The notes under the pieces: model-generated
Databases searched by the model: none
What the model was told of the DNA's origin: nothing
What the model saw: the letters and a program-made list of their open reading frames with translations, nothing else
Part shown: piece by piece, positions 10,178 through 21,300 of the stretch
Layout: each line of letters begins with the position of its first letter
How positions within the stretch are numbered: position 1 is the first letter of the stretch
Translations under genes and position numbers: made by a program
Assembly (NCBI GenBank): GCA_002104935.1
Contig: MCGT01000039.1
Coordinates: forward strand, 124,001 to 188,000
From: Hesseltinella vesiculosa
Lineage: Eukaryota > Mucoromycota > Mucoromycetes > Mucorales > Cunninghamellaceae
Direction: 5' to 3'
Length of the DNA stretch: 64,000 nucleotides

Positions 10178-10239
10178 AGGTTGGTACAAGTTCACCCGGT
10201 TTTTTTTTTTTTTTTGACGATTGAGTGTGTTGTTGAAAT

Positions 10240-12207
10240 ATGAAGTTCTCTTCCTTGATCTCCTTGTGCGTGAGCGCTTTGGTGCTCACTGCCTCTGCAA
10301 AACCAGTGACAAAGTAAAAAAAAAAAAAAAAAAAGCTCGGAAATCTGCGCCCTGGATGCTCACCTTTTTTTTTCCCGCCCCAGACACCATCATCACCATA
10401 AACCCCCAGCACAAAAAGCTGTGGCTCACCAAACCATCCAACCCTTGGATCACTTTGGTGGTCTAGACAACAGAACCATCCCCATTCGTTACTGGGTTAA
10501 CAGCACCTTCTACAAGCCTGGCGGTCCCGTTTTGTGTAATTTTTCCTTTTTTTGCACAAATCCATTTTTGCTCATGTTCTTTTTTTAGTGGTCAACAACG
10601 GCGAAGCTGCTGTTTTCGATGAAGATGTCGCCTTCCTCTTTGGCAGTACTTTTGGAACGATGGCAAAGTCTTTGAACGCAGCCATCCTTCTTTTTGAACA
10701 TCGCTACTATGGTGATAGCCACCCTCCATTGGTATATAGAGAAAAAAAAAAGACTCATCCAAGCCCTGATCGCTGACTTTTTTCTTTCTTCTCCGCGAAC
10801 AGAGCGAGCCCGTTGACTACCGCTACTTGACTGTCAACCAGGTAACTTTTTGCATGAGCCCTTTTTAAAAGAGACGACCAGCCATATCTGATGGCATTTT
10901 CTCCCCCTCCTCTACAGAGTTTGGCTGATATGGCGGCCTTTATCAAGAGCACCGGAAAGGGTGTCCCCGGTATCCCTCACGACTTGACTCCTCCCAAGAC
11001 CAAGTGGATCACGCGTGGTGGTAGTTATTCTGGTATGCTGTCAGCCTGGATGCGATATGCCTACCCTGATTTGGTAAGGTCACACATCTCTTTTTTTTTA
11101 TGACTGGGTGCTCAGTCCTGTTTTAGGTCTTTGCTACAATTTCTTCCTCGGCTCCGGTCGAAGCCCAACTGCCCTACTGGGAATATCTTAATGCTTTTGT
11201 TCAATATGGTCCACAAGACTGCGTTGCTGCCATGCACAACGTGGTTGACTACATCGATGGCTTTTTCGCCAGTAACCCTACCGACAAGCAAAAGGCTGCT
11301 TTGAAGGCTCAATTTGGTGTCGGCGCCTCCACTGACGATCTCACTTTTGTTGGCAGTAAGTGCTAACAAAAAAAAGGGGGGAAAGGCACCATAAAAGTAC
11401 CCAAAGGAAGCTGACCTTTTTCTCTCCTAAAGACATTCCTTACCTGCCTTTCATGTGGCAATCCACCTCGCCTGTTCAAGAGCCTGTTGATGCTGCGTGC
11501 AAGCAAGCATTCCAAGGCGCCAAGACAGTCGCTCAGCAAGTGAAGGGCTATGCTACCTACTTCAAGGGACTCGGCCCTCAACAGCCTCTGAACCACCGTT
11601 CGCTGCAATACCAGTTGAACCGTCAACACATGACCCATCACCGTCAAAGCAAGCCCGACTCTAGCAACACCACTGCTCCCAATCCTTACGATGACATGAC
11701 CCTCTGGACTTACCAAACTTGTGTCGAGTTTGGTTATGACCAAACAGTTCCTCCACCTAAGAACTCTCCCTGGTACAACAAGCGTGTGATGAGCAACATG
11801 ACCACTGCTGACATGTATGTGCAGCAATGCCAGCAGCAATTCCCCGGCCAGGTGCCCAGCACGCCTGCCACCGGCCTCGTCAACCAATACTTCCAAGGCT
11901 GGCACTTGAGCATGACAAACACCATCTGGGTCAATGGTGAATGGGACCCTTGGCGCTGGTTGAGTGTTGCTTCCCTCGAAGCCCCTGCTCGCACCAACAC
12001 CTCCAGCCAATACTCCCTCCTGCTGCCCCACGGTGTCCACTGCTTTGTAAGCTTCCTATATTTTTTTTTTCCTTGCTCACACCATCATTTCTTATTTCTT
12101 AGGATTACTACAACTACCCTGGCTACCAAAACAGCATTACCAACTTTGTCAACTTCGCCACTGCCACCTTGAAGTCGTGGTTGGGTGCCAAGTCCCACCA
12201 CCACTGA
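10240..12207 (+). CDS. Secreted serine carboxypeptidase, family S28 (paralog 2)
   Basis: The ATG at 10240 starts a signal peptide (MKFSSLISLCVSALVLTASA) followed by an intron in phase 2. The next exon opens with four histidines and continues to QPLDHFGG and PIRYWVNSTFYKPGGPVL. Later motifs are EHRYYGDSHPPL, DYRYLTVNQ, SLADMAAFIKS, GGSYSGMLSAW with the nucleophile serine, WVNGEWDPWRW with the Asp, and LPHGVHCF with the His. The final exon carries NYPGYQNSITNF and ends in K-S-H-H-H before TGA at 12205-12207. Intron positions match those of the first S28 gene closely, including the one in front of the NIPYLPFMWQST exon, so the pair arose by duplication. Histidine clusters at both ends of the mature chain are unusual. 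Likely a secreted prolyl-type carboxypeptidase. Confidence 0.9.
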
Positions 12208-12507
12208 AGACTCCCTAAACCACCTCGTTCGACAATAATAATAAAAATAAAAAAAAAGCCAGAGGTGACCGATAGCTTCCGAAAGTCACATTCCTACTGA
12301 GTCGAAGAAATAAAGTAGGGTTATCACTGAATTGTCTTAAGCGAGGCTTAGAACGATAACGTTTGCGTGGCGTGCATGGCGTGCGTGGCGGTGCTTTTTT
12401 TTTTCCTCTTGCTTTTTCGTTTCCCTTTTTCTTTCTCGCTTTTTTTTTCCTCCTCCACTTTATTTTTCTACTAGATCGATACCCTTTCCCATTGTAATAT
12501 TATTATC
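12208..12507. other. Intergenic stretch, T-rich promoter region
   Basis: No gene is seen. Runs of T and CT-rich tracts (12394-12462) precede the Elongin-B-like start codon, as is common upstream of fungal genes. Confidence 0.5.
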
Positions 12508-13071
12508 ATGGTAAGCATGCTTGTCAATGCGACAAACATATAGGAAATGAGGACTCATTGACTGTTCGGGTTATTTTTTCTTGGTTAGGCACCTCCTCGC
12601 AAACCAATGTATATTCGTGTTCACCGGCAAAAATCTATTGTGTTTTTATGCATCGAGCCCAAAGACACCATCAAGAAGATCAAGGGGAAGTTATGCTCCG
12701 TGACAGCCACTGAAAAGACATCGGATGAAGTGCGATTGTACGTGGACACCAGCAAGAATGATCTCGCGTCTGGTAAAAGCAGCGACTTCAACCCAAACAC
12801 CCTCCGACTCCTGGACGACGCTCAAACTGCCGAGGCGGCCAGCCTGGAAAACAACATGACGGTCTACCTTGTCTACTTTGATAGCGACAAAGGTAAACCC
12901 ACCGTGAGATACAGCACATCTACTGACTTCTTTTTATTGTCCTTAATAGGCGAGTGGGAAAACGTGCAAGTCATGGAATTTGAAGCGCTTGATGCTGATG
13001 TGGATGAAGAAATGGCCGACCAATTAGACGAAGACTTTAAGAAGAAGGAAAAGGGGAAAGGTCGAGCATGA
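12508..13071 (+). CDS. Elongin-B-like ubiquitin-fold protein
   Basis: The ATG at 12508-12510 is immediately followed by an intron (12511-12588). Exon 2 is 12589-12892 and exon 3 is 12950-13071, joined in frame by a 57-base intron. The product is about 143 residues: MAPPRKPMYIRVHRQKSIVF, then a ubiquitin-like fold with RLYV and LRLLDDAQTAEAASL, then EFEALDADVDEEMADQLDED and a lysine-rich tail. The opening (I-R-x-H-K/Q plus short strand), the LLDD turn and the acidic segment after the fold fit Elongin B, which binds Elongin C in transcription elongation and CUL2/5 ubiquitin ligases. Similarity is at fold level, so another small ubiquitin-like protein is possible. Confidence 0.55.
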
Positions 13072-13258
13072 TTTTTTTTAGCAGTGAAATCAATAATAAA
13101 ACTGTGGACAGCAAAGAAAGTCGAAGAGGTTCATTCTGATTGGCTGCCGGCAGCTGAAACAAGACAGGCGGAAGACTAGGCAGAAGCTTTTTTTTTGTCT
13201 TCTTTTCACTCTTTTTCTTTCGCATCCGATTTATTTTTTCTGTTAAGAACAAGCTACA

Positions 13259-13524
13259 ATGTCCACTGAATCAAAGTCATTATCATCCTACATCTCCACC
13301 AAGATTTACCAATATGAACTTCAAACGGCTCTTTACATGTTGGAACCTTGGGAAAAGGCCTTATTCAGCAAGTTTTGACCCAATGCTACTTTCTTCTTCT
13401 TCATGCTTACCCTGTTTTTTTTTTCTTTCCTGTAGACACTTTGTTACTAAGCATCATTTCATTGTCAGTCGTCACTTTGTATCAATATACTCCCATCCTA
13501 TTCAGCAAGATGTTACCCTACTAA
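13259..13524 (+). CDS. Serine palmitoyltransferase small subunit (ssSPT/SPTSS-like)
   Basis: This small two-exon gene of 62 codons is easy to miss. Exon 1, from the ATG at 13259, contains YQYELQTALYMLEPWEKALF, which closely matches the signature of animal ssSPTA/B (Y-x-x-x-T-A-L-Y-M-L-E-P-W-E-x-x-x-F). A GT donor follows FS. The acceptor that keeps frame is the AG of TTACTAAG, just before CATCATTTCA near 13456. Exon 2 then gives a hydrophobic helix (IISLSVVTLY) and a short tail ending at TAA 13522-13524. Family members are ER membrane proteins that bind the SPTLC1/2 (Lcb1/Lcb2) dimer and stimulate the first step of sphingolipid synthesis. An acceptor just upstream (TGTAG) would shift frame, so the exact junction is inferred. 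Confidence 0.8.
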
Positions 13525-14143
13525 AAAAAAACTGAACCCCCATGCTTCTGGCTGGACAAATTCCCCCTCTCTAGAAGGCTGCCCATGTATTTTTCCTTTT
13601 GATTACCCAAGCACCCCTGCCCTCCTATTTCTTTAGCAACCAGTCTCCTTACCTCGTTAATCTAATACTCACTCCAGCATGGCAATAAAAGAAACTGCAA
13701 TTTTCTTGATCCGACAAGCTTGGACTGAAGAAAAAAAAAGAAAAAGAGGTTGAGGAATTGACTTTGTGGTCTTTGCAAAAAGGTGAATACCTACAGACAA
13801 TGGGATGCCAAAGTGTCTGTGAATGAGAAAGAATCATGCACTTGGTAGCTCGCGAGCTCCAAGCAATCCCCCCCCCACTAAGCGTAGTACCTGCCATTTG
13901 ATTGGCTGGTTTCATCAAGCAGTGAAGCACTTTGAGGTCTAAGCGCAGAGCGTTCTTTTTTTTTTCTTCTTTACTCAATTAGTCTCATAGGTAACTTCCA
14001 CCCCCAATCAACATTGATCCATCCATCATCCATCCTCTATCTAAACATCAATATATCCATCCGAATGGCTATTGATCACCATGTTTTCCCTCCTTTTTTT
14101 TTTGGACTGCGAACATAGTTGCTGAAAACAGAACCGAAGAACC
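13525..14143. other. Intergenic stretch
   Basis: No supported gene. It contains a C run (near 13870-13877) and T runs at 13957-13966 and 14093-14104. A 109-codon minus-strand ORF here shows no domain and is low-complexity. Confidence 0.5.
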
Positions 14144-14692
14144 ATGTCTGCTGAGGAACAAGTGATCATTACGAACGAAGAGGTCACTGTCGAAAGCGCT
14201 GCTGCCACTTCTGCTGCCATGACCGTAGAAGAAGCCTTGCAAGATGTGCTCCGACGTGCCCTTGTTCATGATGGTCTTGCTCGCGGCTTGAGGGAGGCTG
14301 TCAAGGCACTTGATAGACGCCAGGCTCATTTAGGTAACCTACCCATTGCACCTCCACAATGGCATCCCTCACACTTTCTCTCTTGCAGCTGTCTTGAATG
14401 AAGCCTGTACCGAAGCCGAATATGTCAAGTTGGTCGAAGCTCTTTGTGCCGAGCACAATATCCCTCTTATCAAGGTATCCGATGCCAAGCAATTGGGCGA
14501 ATGGGTCGGGTTATGCAAGATTGATCGCGATGGCACTGCCCGCAAGGTCGTTGGTTGCTCTTGCGTTGCTGTTACCAATTATGGTGAAGAATCGGAAGCC
14601 ATGAACGTCCTTTTGGATTGTACGTATTAAAAACAAAAATGGCCTCTTGCATGATCTTTCTGACCCCTTTCATAGACTTCAAATCAAACTAA
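14144..14692 (+). CDS. RPS12: 40S ribosomal protein S12 (eS12)
   Basis: There are three exons: 14144-14333, 14389-14619 and 14676-14692. The start [14 protein letters not shown] is followed by [20 protein letters not shown], then [40 protein letters not shown], and a last exon of only 17 bases that adds the tyrosine and ends F-K-S-N. The conserved L7Ae-type core and length (about 145 residues) are typical for eS12, a component of the small subunit head near the beak. Intron phases are consistent and both introns are about 55 bases. Confidence 0.97.
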
Positions 14693-14996
14693 ACTGGCTG
14701 ACAATTTTGCTGATCCCCTATTTACGGCAACACCTGGCCCATTCACAATTTTGAACCCCACCTTCGAATGTTTTTGATTAGTTGATATTGCTAACGGAAA
14801 TAAAATGCTCCAGGCTCAATTTGTTTAAACTTAAGCGTGCAGTAAAAAAAAAATCCATAAAGTCGCCCATGCGACGTAGATCCGAGTAAAATGGACAGTG
14901 ACAGGAATGCAAGGAATTGAAATCGTGTTATGTTTTATTAAAACACAGGGAAAGAGCGTACAACTATGAAACAGGAAGGGAGGAGAGGAGATGGAT

Positions 14997-15746
14997 TTAG
15001 ATGAAACCGATACGGTTGGCAATGTCAAGAGCATCAGCATCAGCAGTCAAGCGGACGTAAGCCTTCTTGGTACCGTTGGGGCTAAAGAAAAGAAATGGAG
15101 TGAGTAACAAAAAAAAAACCATCAAGCAAAAAAGGAGCTTACCGGATCAAGGTGTTGATCTTGACAGCGTCAACATCGTAGAGCTTCTTGACGGCTTGCT
15201 TGATTTGGTTCTTGTTGGCCTTGACGTCAACAAGGAAGGTCAAGGTGTTGTGGTCTTCGATCTTCTTCATGGAGGATTCAGTGTTCAAGGGTTGACGGAC
15301 AACACGGTATTGGTCCATACGGGGCAAGTGGGGGACAGACTTGCGGGTGTATTTGGGGACACGAGCCAACTTCAAGGTCTTGGGGGTGCGGAAAGAGGTG
15401 TTGGTGCGAACCTTGCGGATGGTTTTGCCATGGACACCTTTGACGGCGGCCTTCTTGGCAGCTTGAGCTTTAGCGATGGCTATTTGCAACAACAAGGAAA
15501 TAAAGAAAATAAGAGGCATTGTGAGTTTCTTTTTCCACATTCATGAATTCGAGAGGTTGCTGTCCAATGCATGTCATTCATCCTTCGGTTTTTTTTTTCG
15601 AGGGAAAAAAACGCTCGTCGCAAATAAAATAATCGAACTCATGTTGTAAGACGTGGTGTTGATTATGTAGATGCGTATACGAACAAGATAGGATGGATGC
15701 ACGGGACGGATGGATGGATGGATGCGTTACCTTTGTTGGGAGACAT
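14997..15746 (-). CDS. RPL25: 60S ribosomal protein L23a/L25 (uL23)
   Basis: This gene runs on the minus strand in three exons: 15731-15746 (16 bases encoding MSPNK), 15143-15480 and 14997-15081. The product is about 145 residues. Motifs are [63 protein letters not shown] and the C-terminal [13 protein letters not shown]. uL23 sits at the peptide exit tunnel and docks the signal recognition particle. The first intron, about 250 bases, is long for this window and contains a CATC repeat (CATCCATCCATC on the minus strand). I saw no snoRNA boxes in it. Confidence 0.97.
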
Positions 15747-16014
15747 GACCGATGCAAACAAGAGGAGGAGGAAGAAAGGGAGAAAAAAAAAAGCAGCCCA
15801 CCTCGTTTTTTAATTTTTTGAAACTCAACTTGAGAGCTTGGTTTTTTTTTTCATCTTTCCTCTGAAATTTGCGGCTTTTTAATTTCAGTAAAGTGTATTG
15901 GCTGATACCTGACAGACGACACTTGCACTTGCCTTCTGGTAGGATTGCAGCACTTTTTTTTTAGTATTATTTTAAAGAGTAAGAAGGTAAAAAAAAAGGG
16001 GGGGCGGGTATTCT

Positions 16015-16884
16015 TTAAATCTTCAGTGTAGCTTCGGGGTCGCATGAATATGGCCGTTCCACAGGCACCAGCAACGTTTGATATCGCGCATCGCCCTCGG
16101 CAGACTTGGCCAAGGTCAAGCGTTGGTGCATTTCTTTTACATAGTCTGTGATGTCCTCGATAGATAGCACATCGGCCTTGTCTGCCCGAGCCAGTCGGTG
16201 ACTTGCCACGCCACGCAACCCTAGCTGGATGGCCCGACGATGCACGCTCAAGATCCGCTCTGGTTCCAAGTTGGCCGTATAATCTGGATCCCATTGGACT
16301 GTATGACAAGAGAACAGAGGAAGGTGAGTAGACGCGCTCTTTTTATTTCATATTGCAGGTATGTTACCTCGCACGGGGCATTCTCCAGTGGTCTTGATTT
16401 TGGTGCTCATGGCGTCATTGCAGAGGGCATCAAAAAAGGTGCGTGTCAAGCGGATGGCCAGGGTGTGAGTTTGGTTCTTGTCCTTATGACCCCAGCCCGA
16501 CCGATAGTTCATCCATAAAAAATTGGGCTTGATCCAAGTCATGCGTGTCTCTTTGTAGCCTGGGGCTCCAATGAACGTTTGGTGCCGGGCCGCGTACGTT
16601 GCAATGGCAGCATGGAAAGCCTGGTACACTACCACGCTATCCTGATCGGCATGAGCAAGGATGCCATGGCCAGGCTTGCTGTCATGAAAGATCGATGGCG
16701 GCACATTGGCTTCCATGCGCCAGTAGAGGCTGTCCTTTGCCAGATAAGGCTCAAGGGCCAAGGTGGCAGGGGCGCATTTGACTTCAGGCGCAAGGCCCTG
16801 GGTAGGCACAGGCTTGTTTTCAGATACAGAAGCACACTTTTCCTCAGTCGTAGCATTTTGTGTAGGTTGGGATTGATTCGTCAT
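16015..16884 (-). CDS. DUF4291 family protein
   Basis: Two exons (16368-16884 and 16015-16298) join in frame. The N-terminal ~45 residues are polar and low-complexity. The conserved block then runs VVVYQAFHAAIATYAARHQT, RMTWIKPNFLWMNYRSGWG, LAIRLTRTFFDALC, and across the splice VQWDPDYT, RRAIQLGLRGVA and a C-terminal region. This is the DUF4291 pattern, a family found in bacteria and scattered fungi. Its biochemical role is not established to my knowledge. The patchy distribution suggests old transfer, but the intron shows it is adapted to this genome. The start was chosen as the ATG at 16882-16884 because upstream codons are lysine/poly-A rich and unlike the family. Confidence 0.85.
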
Positions 16885-17589
16885 TTTGTATTGGCAATGT
16901 GGGGTGGAATGTAAATGAAAGAAATGAAAAAAAAATAAAAAAAACTGGCGGCCACTCCCTTTTTCACATTTGGAATTTGTGGCGCAGTGACATTCTATAA
17001 CTGGTCTGCCGCAGTGCTGTGGCAAGTCAGAGAAAAGTTGTCATCATCAAGGCAAATGTTGCTCTCGTTCCATTGTGGCCTGAAGGTCATGCATCGAGGG
17101 AAACAAGCAAAACTATTGTGATGTAAAATACCGGTAGATCTACTTTTGTCCTCACGTCAGCACGCCCATTTTTTATTGAAAAAGATAGCCAGCACACGAA
17201 CCAGCCATGTGCGGAGTTTCACTATTCAGTCACTGCAGGGCAACACAAAAAGTGGCTCCAGTGCCATCGTCCACTTCAAACCATCCAACACCCCAAAACA
17301 AAAAAGAAAAAGAACGATGGTAAAACCATGCAAAAAAAAATAATTACGGCACTCGGTATTCCCGCGTGATCTCTCACCGCAGTACTAACCAAGCCGTACG
17401 CTGCTTATCTGCAGAGATCGAACGGGATCTGGATTTTTCAACGTCGTATGGCCGTAACATGCTAGTAAAACTGAAAGTCACATGACATCTTCCTAAGTCA
17501 CGTGACATTGTACTGTTGTGTTACAGCACCGCCGAGCCGGAGGTCTCTAGTTGGTTGGGGCCATTTCCTTTTTTGATTCTTTAAAAACC
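16885..17589. other. Intergenic stretch
   Basis: No supported gene. It contains A and T runs, and short ORFs without motifs. Confidence 0.5.
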
Positions 17590-17930
17590 CAGCAGTTTTT
17601 TTGCACTGTGAATTTTTGGTCAGAGCGCCTTGCGGTTCCCTGGCAAAATGGCGGATTTTTTCATTTTTTTTAGCTGGGCAATGGGCGGTGTCAAAACCAA
17701 AATGGATCAAAGTTGGCTGGGCAACCTTCACTCATCGACCTGGTTTTTTCAGTACCATCACCATGTATGAGTTTGCATATTTTCAGAAAATTTTACTTCG
17801 ATCTAAACGCTCAAAAGTGGTGCGTAGCGTTTGATTTTTTTTTTTGAAAAAAAAAATTATTGGCAGATTCAACCTCCGCACAGTGCCATTGATTCCTGGC
17901 TGTTCCAAAGTCCCAATTTGATGAAGAACT
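17590..17930. repeat. Single-arm, truncated copy of the palindromic repeat (copy 3)
   Basis: This stretch is related to the left arm and spacer of the palindromes. It keeps TTCCCTGGCAAAATGGC (compare CCCTGGCAAAAACAGCC), TTTTTTTTAGCTGG, a GTGTCAAAACCAAAATG block, CATCGACCTGGTTTTTTCA, CGCTCAAAAGTGGTGCGTAGC, and AGATTCAACCTCCGCACAG. It is more diverged than copies 1 and 2. I see no right arm, so it is truncated or decayed. Its spacer follows the orientation of copy 2. Confidence 0.65.
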
Positions 17931-18319
17931 ACCTTCAGTACCTTGACTACGTCGCACTTGAAGATGGCGATCTAGCATGCAAAAGAGAGCACCTACTTTA
18001 TATCATCTCTTGTCCTGCTTGCATGGCCAGGTATCGAAAGGGAGCGTGCGGAGGTTGAGTATGGCAGTCCATTTTTTGGGCCGCCTGGAAAACAGGACAG
18101 GACTGCCCATGTTCGCTCTACTTGTTCTCAGCACAAAAGCACCTCCAAACTCGGCAGGCTGAAATGGGGCGGAATCGATCTTGTCGGTTTCTCGAGGTAG
18201 AACAGTCATTTGCTGCCAGCTGGTTGGCGAAGGGAAACAAACAAAAAAAAAAAAAAAAATTGAGACAAACACGCTTGGAGGATGTTTATTGAATGACAAA
18301 AAATAACGAGCGCCTGCTT

Positions 18320-21300
18320 CTAATAGGGAATGCCGTTGGTGAGCTTTTGGAAGTGGTCATACATGACGGTGCGTTGGTTTTCAAACGAGTCCTTGATACG
18401 CATGAGGATAAAGTCGGCAGCTTGGCGTTCGGTCTTTTCGATCTGGAAGCGAGAGCGCATGCGCTTGATGGTTTCACCCTTGAAACAGGGCAGACCTGAG
18501 TCAAGCATAAGGGTGACCAGCTGCATGATGTTTTCAGCGTGAGGACGGCAGGCTAGGTAGGACTTGACCATGAGTTCCGAGAATTGGCGGAAGGCTTGTT
18601 CTTGCGAACCACCGCCCATGACGGTGATCATTTCCGTGGTGAGTTTGAAGGGCGAGACTTCAAGGATACCGCCACCGGGGGCGATGTCAAAGATAAAACC
18701 GAAATCGATATGGATGATATGGCCGTCGTCGTCAAGCATGATGTTGCCGTTGTGACGATCCTTGAATTGGAGCAGGTACGAGATCAGCGAGTAGGCGGCG
18801 ACAGATTGCACAAAGTTGTTACGGGCCTGTTGGAAGGCAATGGAGTCGGGTGAGCCGTACTTGGCCACAAAGTAGTCAAACAGCGAGTTGACCTTTTCAC
18901 GACCGAGCTGATCACGGGAAATAGAGCGAGGAATCACATCGATCATACCGCGACCAGGGCCCGTGGCCACAACACGGTAAGGCAACACATACAGGTCCAA
19001 GCCAACACTGGTGAAGATGTTCTTGAACACTGCAATCAATTGCAGAGCAAGCACGTCTTGACGACAGTCATCGCCCACCTTGAAAATGGCAGCTTGCCAG
19101 GTTTGGATGGTCATCTTGTGATTAGTGTTGTGTTCACCACGCATCAATGCTTGGCGGTTAGCTTCCGTGTCTTCGACTTCCTTTTCCACCTTGAAGGTAG
19201 CCATGAAAGGAGCCTAACGCCGAGAAGAAGAAGAAGCGTCAGCATTTAACCCTATCAGTTTATTTTTTTTCCTCCGTTGGCTTACCTTGGCGTGGGATTG
19301 CAGTGGGCGGCCAGAGGTACGGTTGATATCAACCACACTGCCATCAGGGTTGGTAGGCAGATACACACCGACATCGACCTGGATCTTGGCTAATTCTTCG
19401 TCCAAACGTTTCTAGTTGAAAAAAAAAAAAAAAAAAAGAGTGAGCTTAGCTTGCCCTCTCACTTTTTTTCCCTCCCGCTCGATTACCTTTTGCATGGGCT
19501 TCTTTTCAGTTTGACCGTACTTGATGTACTCCTTGAGGTAACCGGAAATGCCGGTGACTTCGCTGAAGAACTTGAATTCGCGTTCGTAGAATTCGCGATC
19601 AGCACCGGTGAAGGAGGCGACAAGGTTGTCAATGATACGTTCCAAGGTAGGCTTAAGGGAATCGGGCTTGTTGCAGTCCTTGTCGGCATCGATGAAGTAG
19701 TTGGCCTTCATGTTCCAGATGAGCTGATGGGCAAACAGTTGGGACACTTGGCCGGCTTCCATGATGTACTTTTCGACATAGCCGAGTTCATCGTAGCGCA
19801 AGGCTTGGACGATCTGAGGAACATAGAAGAAAACGGTTTCCACAGGGTAGTATTCCAAACTACGCATGGCATATTGCAAGATCAGAGGATGGTTGTTGAA
19901 TGCAGGCAAGAAGTAGTTGGCAGCTGTGATAGCAGGCACAGGGGCCCAGTATTGCAGGTACTGGAAAAAAAAAAAAAAAAAAAGAGGTCAGTGGGTTTTT
20001 TCTTCGCCGCTTCTGTTTACCTTGAGGTCCAGGTTGGCATTGGGCAACAGGCGATCGCCGAGCAAGAGGACAAGGGCTTCAGGGATATCAACGACATCCA
20101 AAGAGTTGTTCGCGATCAGACGATGCAATTCGCGGTGGACCACGGGCAGGACAAAGCGGCTGTTCATTTGGATGGCAAGACGTGGCGAGACATCCCAGGC
20201 AAAGCGGACGATTTCCTTCCAGGCGTCCTCGGTGACAAACGAACGTTCGACGTGACCGGTGAACAAGGGTGGCAGGCCATGGCCAGTGGAGTTCAAGGGG
20301 TTGCACCACACGGACAGGCGGGTCAATTCGCTTTCCAAAAAGAGGAGCAGCAGCTTGCGGGCGACCAGGTGTTGGCGCATGACATCGTCCTTGGTCTTGT
20401 CGTTCAAGAACATGTACAGGCCAGTGCCGATGTTGGCAGAGGATGTGGTGGTTTGCTTCATGGGCGAGCTAGTCACCAGGTAGCTGAGGTTAGGTGAGTC
20501 GTTGGACACGCCAGTGTAAAAGTCGCTCAGGAGTTTGAACAGCATCAATGCCTGGCTCTTGCGACCACCATAATGCCATCTAATATCGAAGCAGGAGCGT
20601 GAATACTTCTTATCGTGGTTGAGGTGAGCGAAGGATTACCTGGGTTGCAAACTGAACCAGTTAAAGGCGGTGTCATAGACTAAGGAGCGGAACTTGTGTT
20701 CGGCCAAGGCTTCCAAGCGGCAAGACTGAAGCATCTTGAGACCCAGACGGAGCAACAGGAATCGGGGGTAGGCTGCCAATGAGTGGGTGCACATGAGATG
20801 GGCGTTTTGGAACGACTCTTGCAGGAGACGCATGAACATGTTGACCAAGTGCTTGCTGCGGTGACGGATGGCGTAGAAACGGCTGCTGAGGAATTTGATC
20901 CAGGTGTTATGGGGCGAGAACAAGAATGTAGCGACACGTACGTTGCTGTCACGGATGGCCATGTCCGAGGGAGCGTAGGTCATCTTGGCTTCAAAGGGAT
21001 GTTTGGCGCTGGCAATAACAAAAATGGTGAGTTTTTTTTTTAGGTGACCCTTGTTTCAACTTACTTGAGCGCAGGTGAGAAGAGACCCTTGCGATGCTTT
21101 TGGGCCCAAGACCACATGGTCAACATTTCAACCATCAGGCGGTTTTCAACTTCGGGACGTTCAACCAGGACCCAGTTCCAAACAGATGTGCCCAGTTCCA
21201 AGGATTCGGGGGTGAACAGTAACACTGGGATGCGCACCAAGTAGCGGATCAAATCAGGGTGGACGTCGGGCTGCAGCAGGATGAAGCCAGCAGCACGATG

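Noticed and set aside
13649..13978. 109-codon minus-strand ORF
   Set aside because: Low-complexity, no motif, and lies in a gap with homopolymer runs.
15481..15730. Intronic snoRNA in the uL23 gene
   Set aside because: The intron is long, but no pair of C and D boxes or H/ACA motif was convincing.
19451..20497. 348-codon plus-strand ORF
   Set aside because: It lies antisense to well-conserved STT4 exons; codon structure follows the kinase gene on the other strand.
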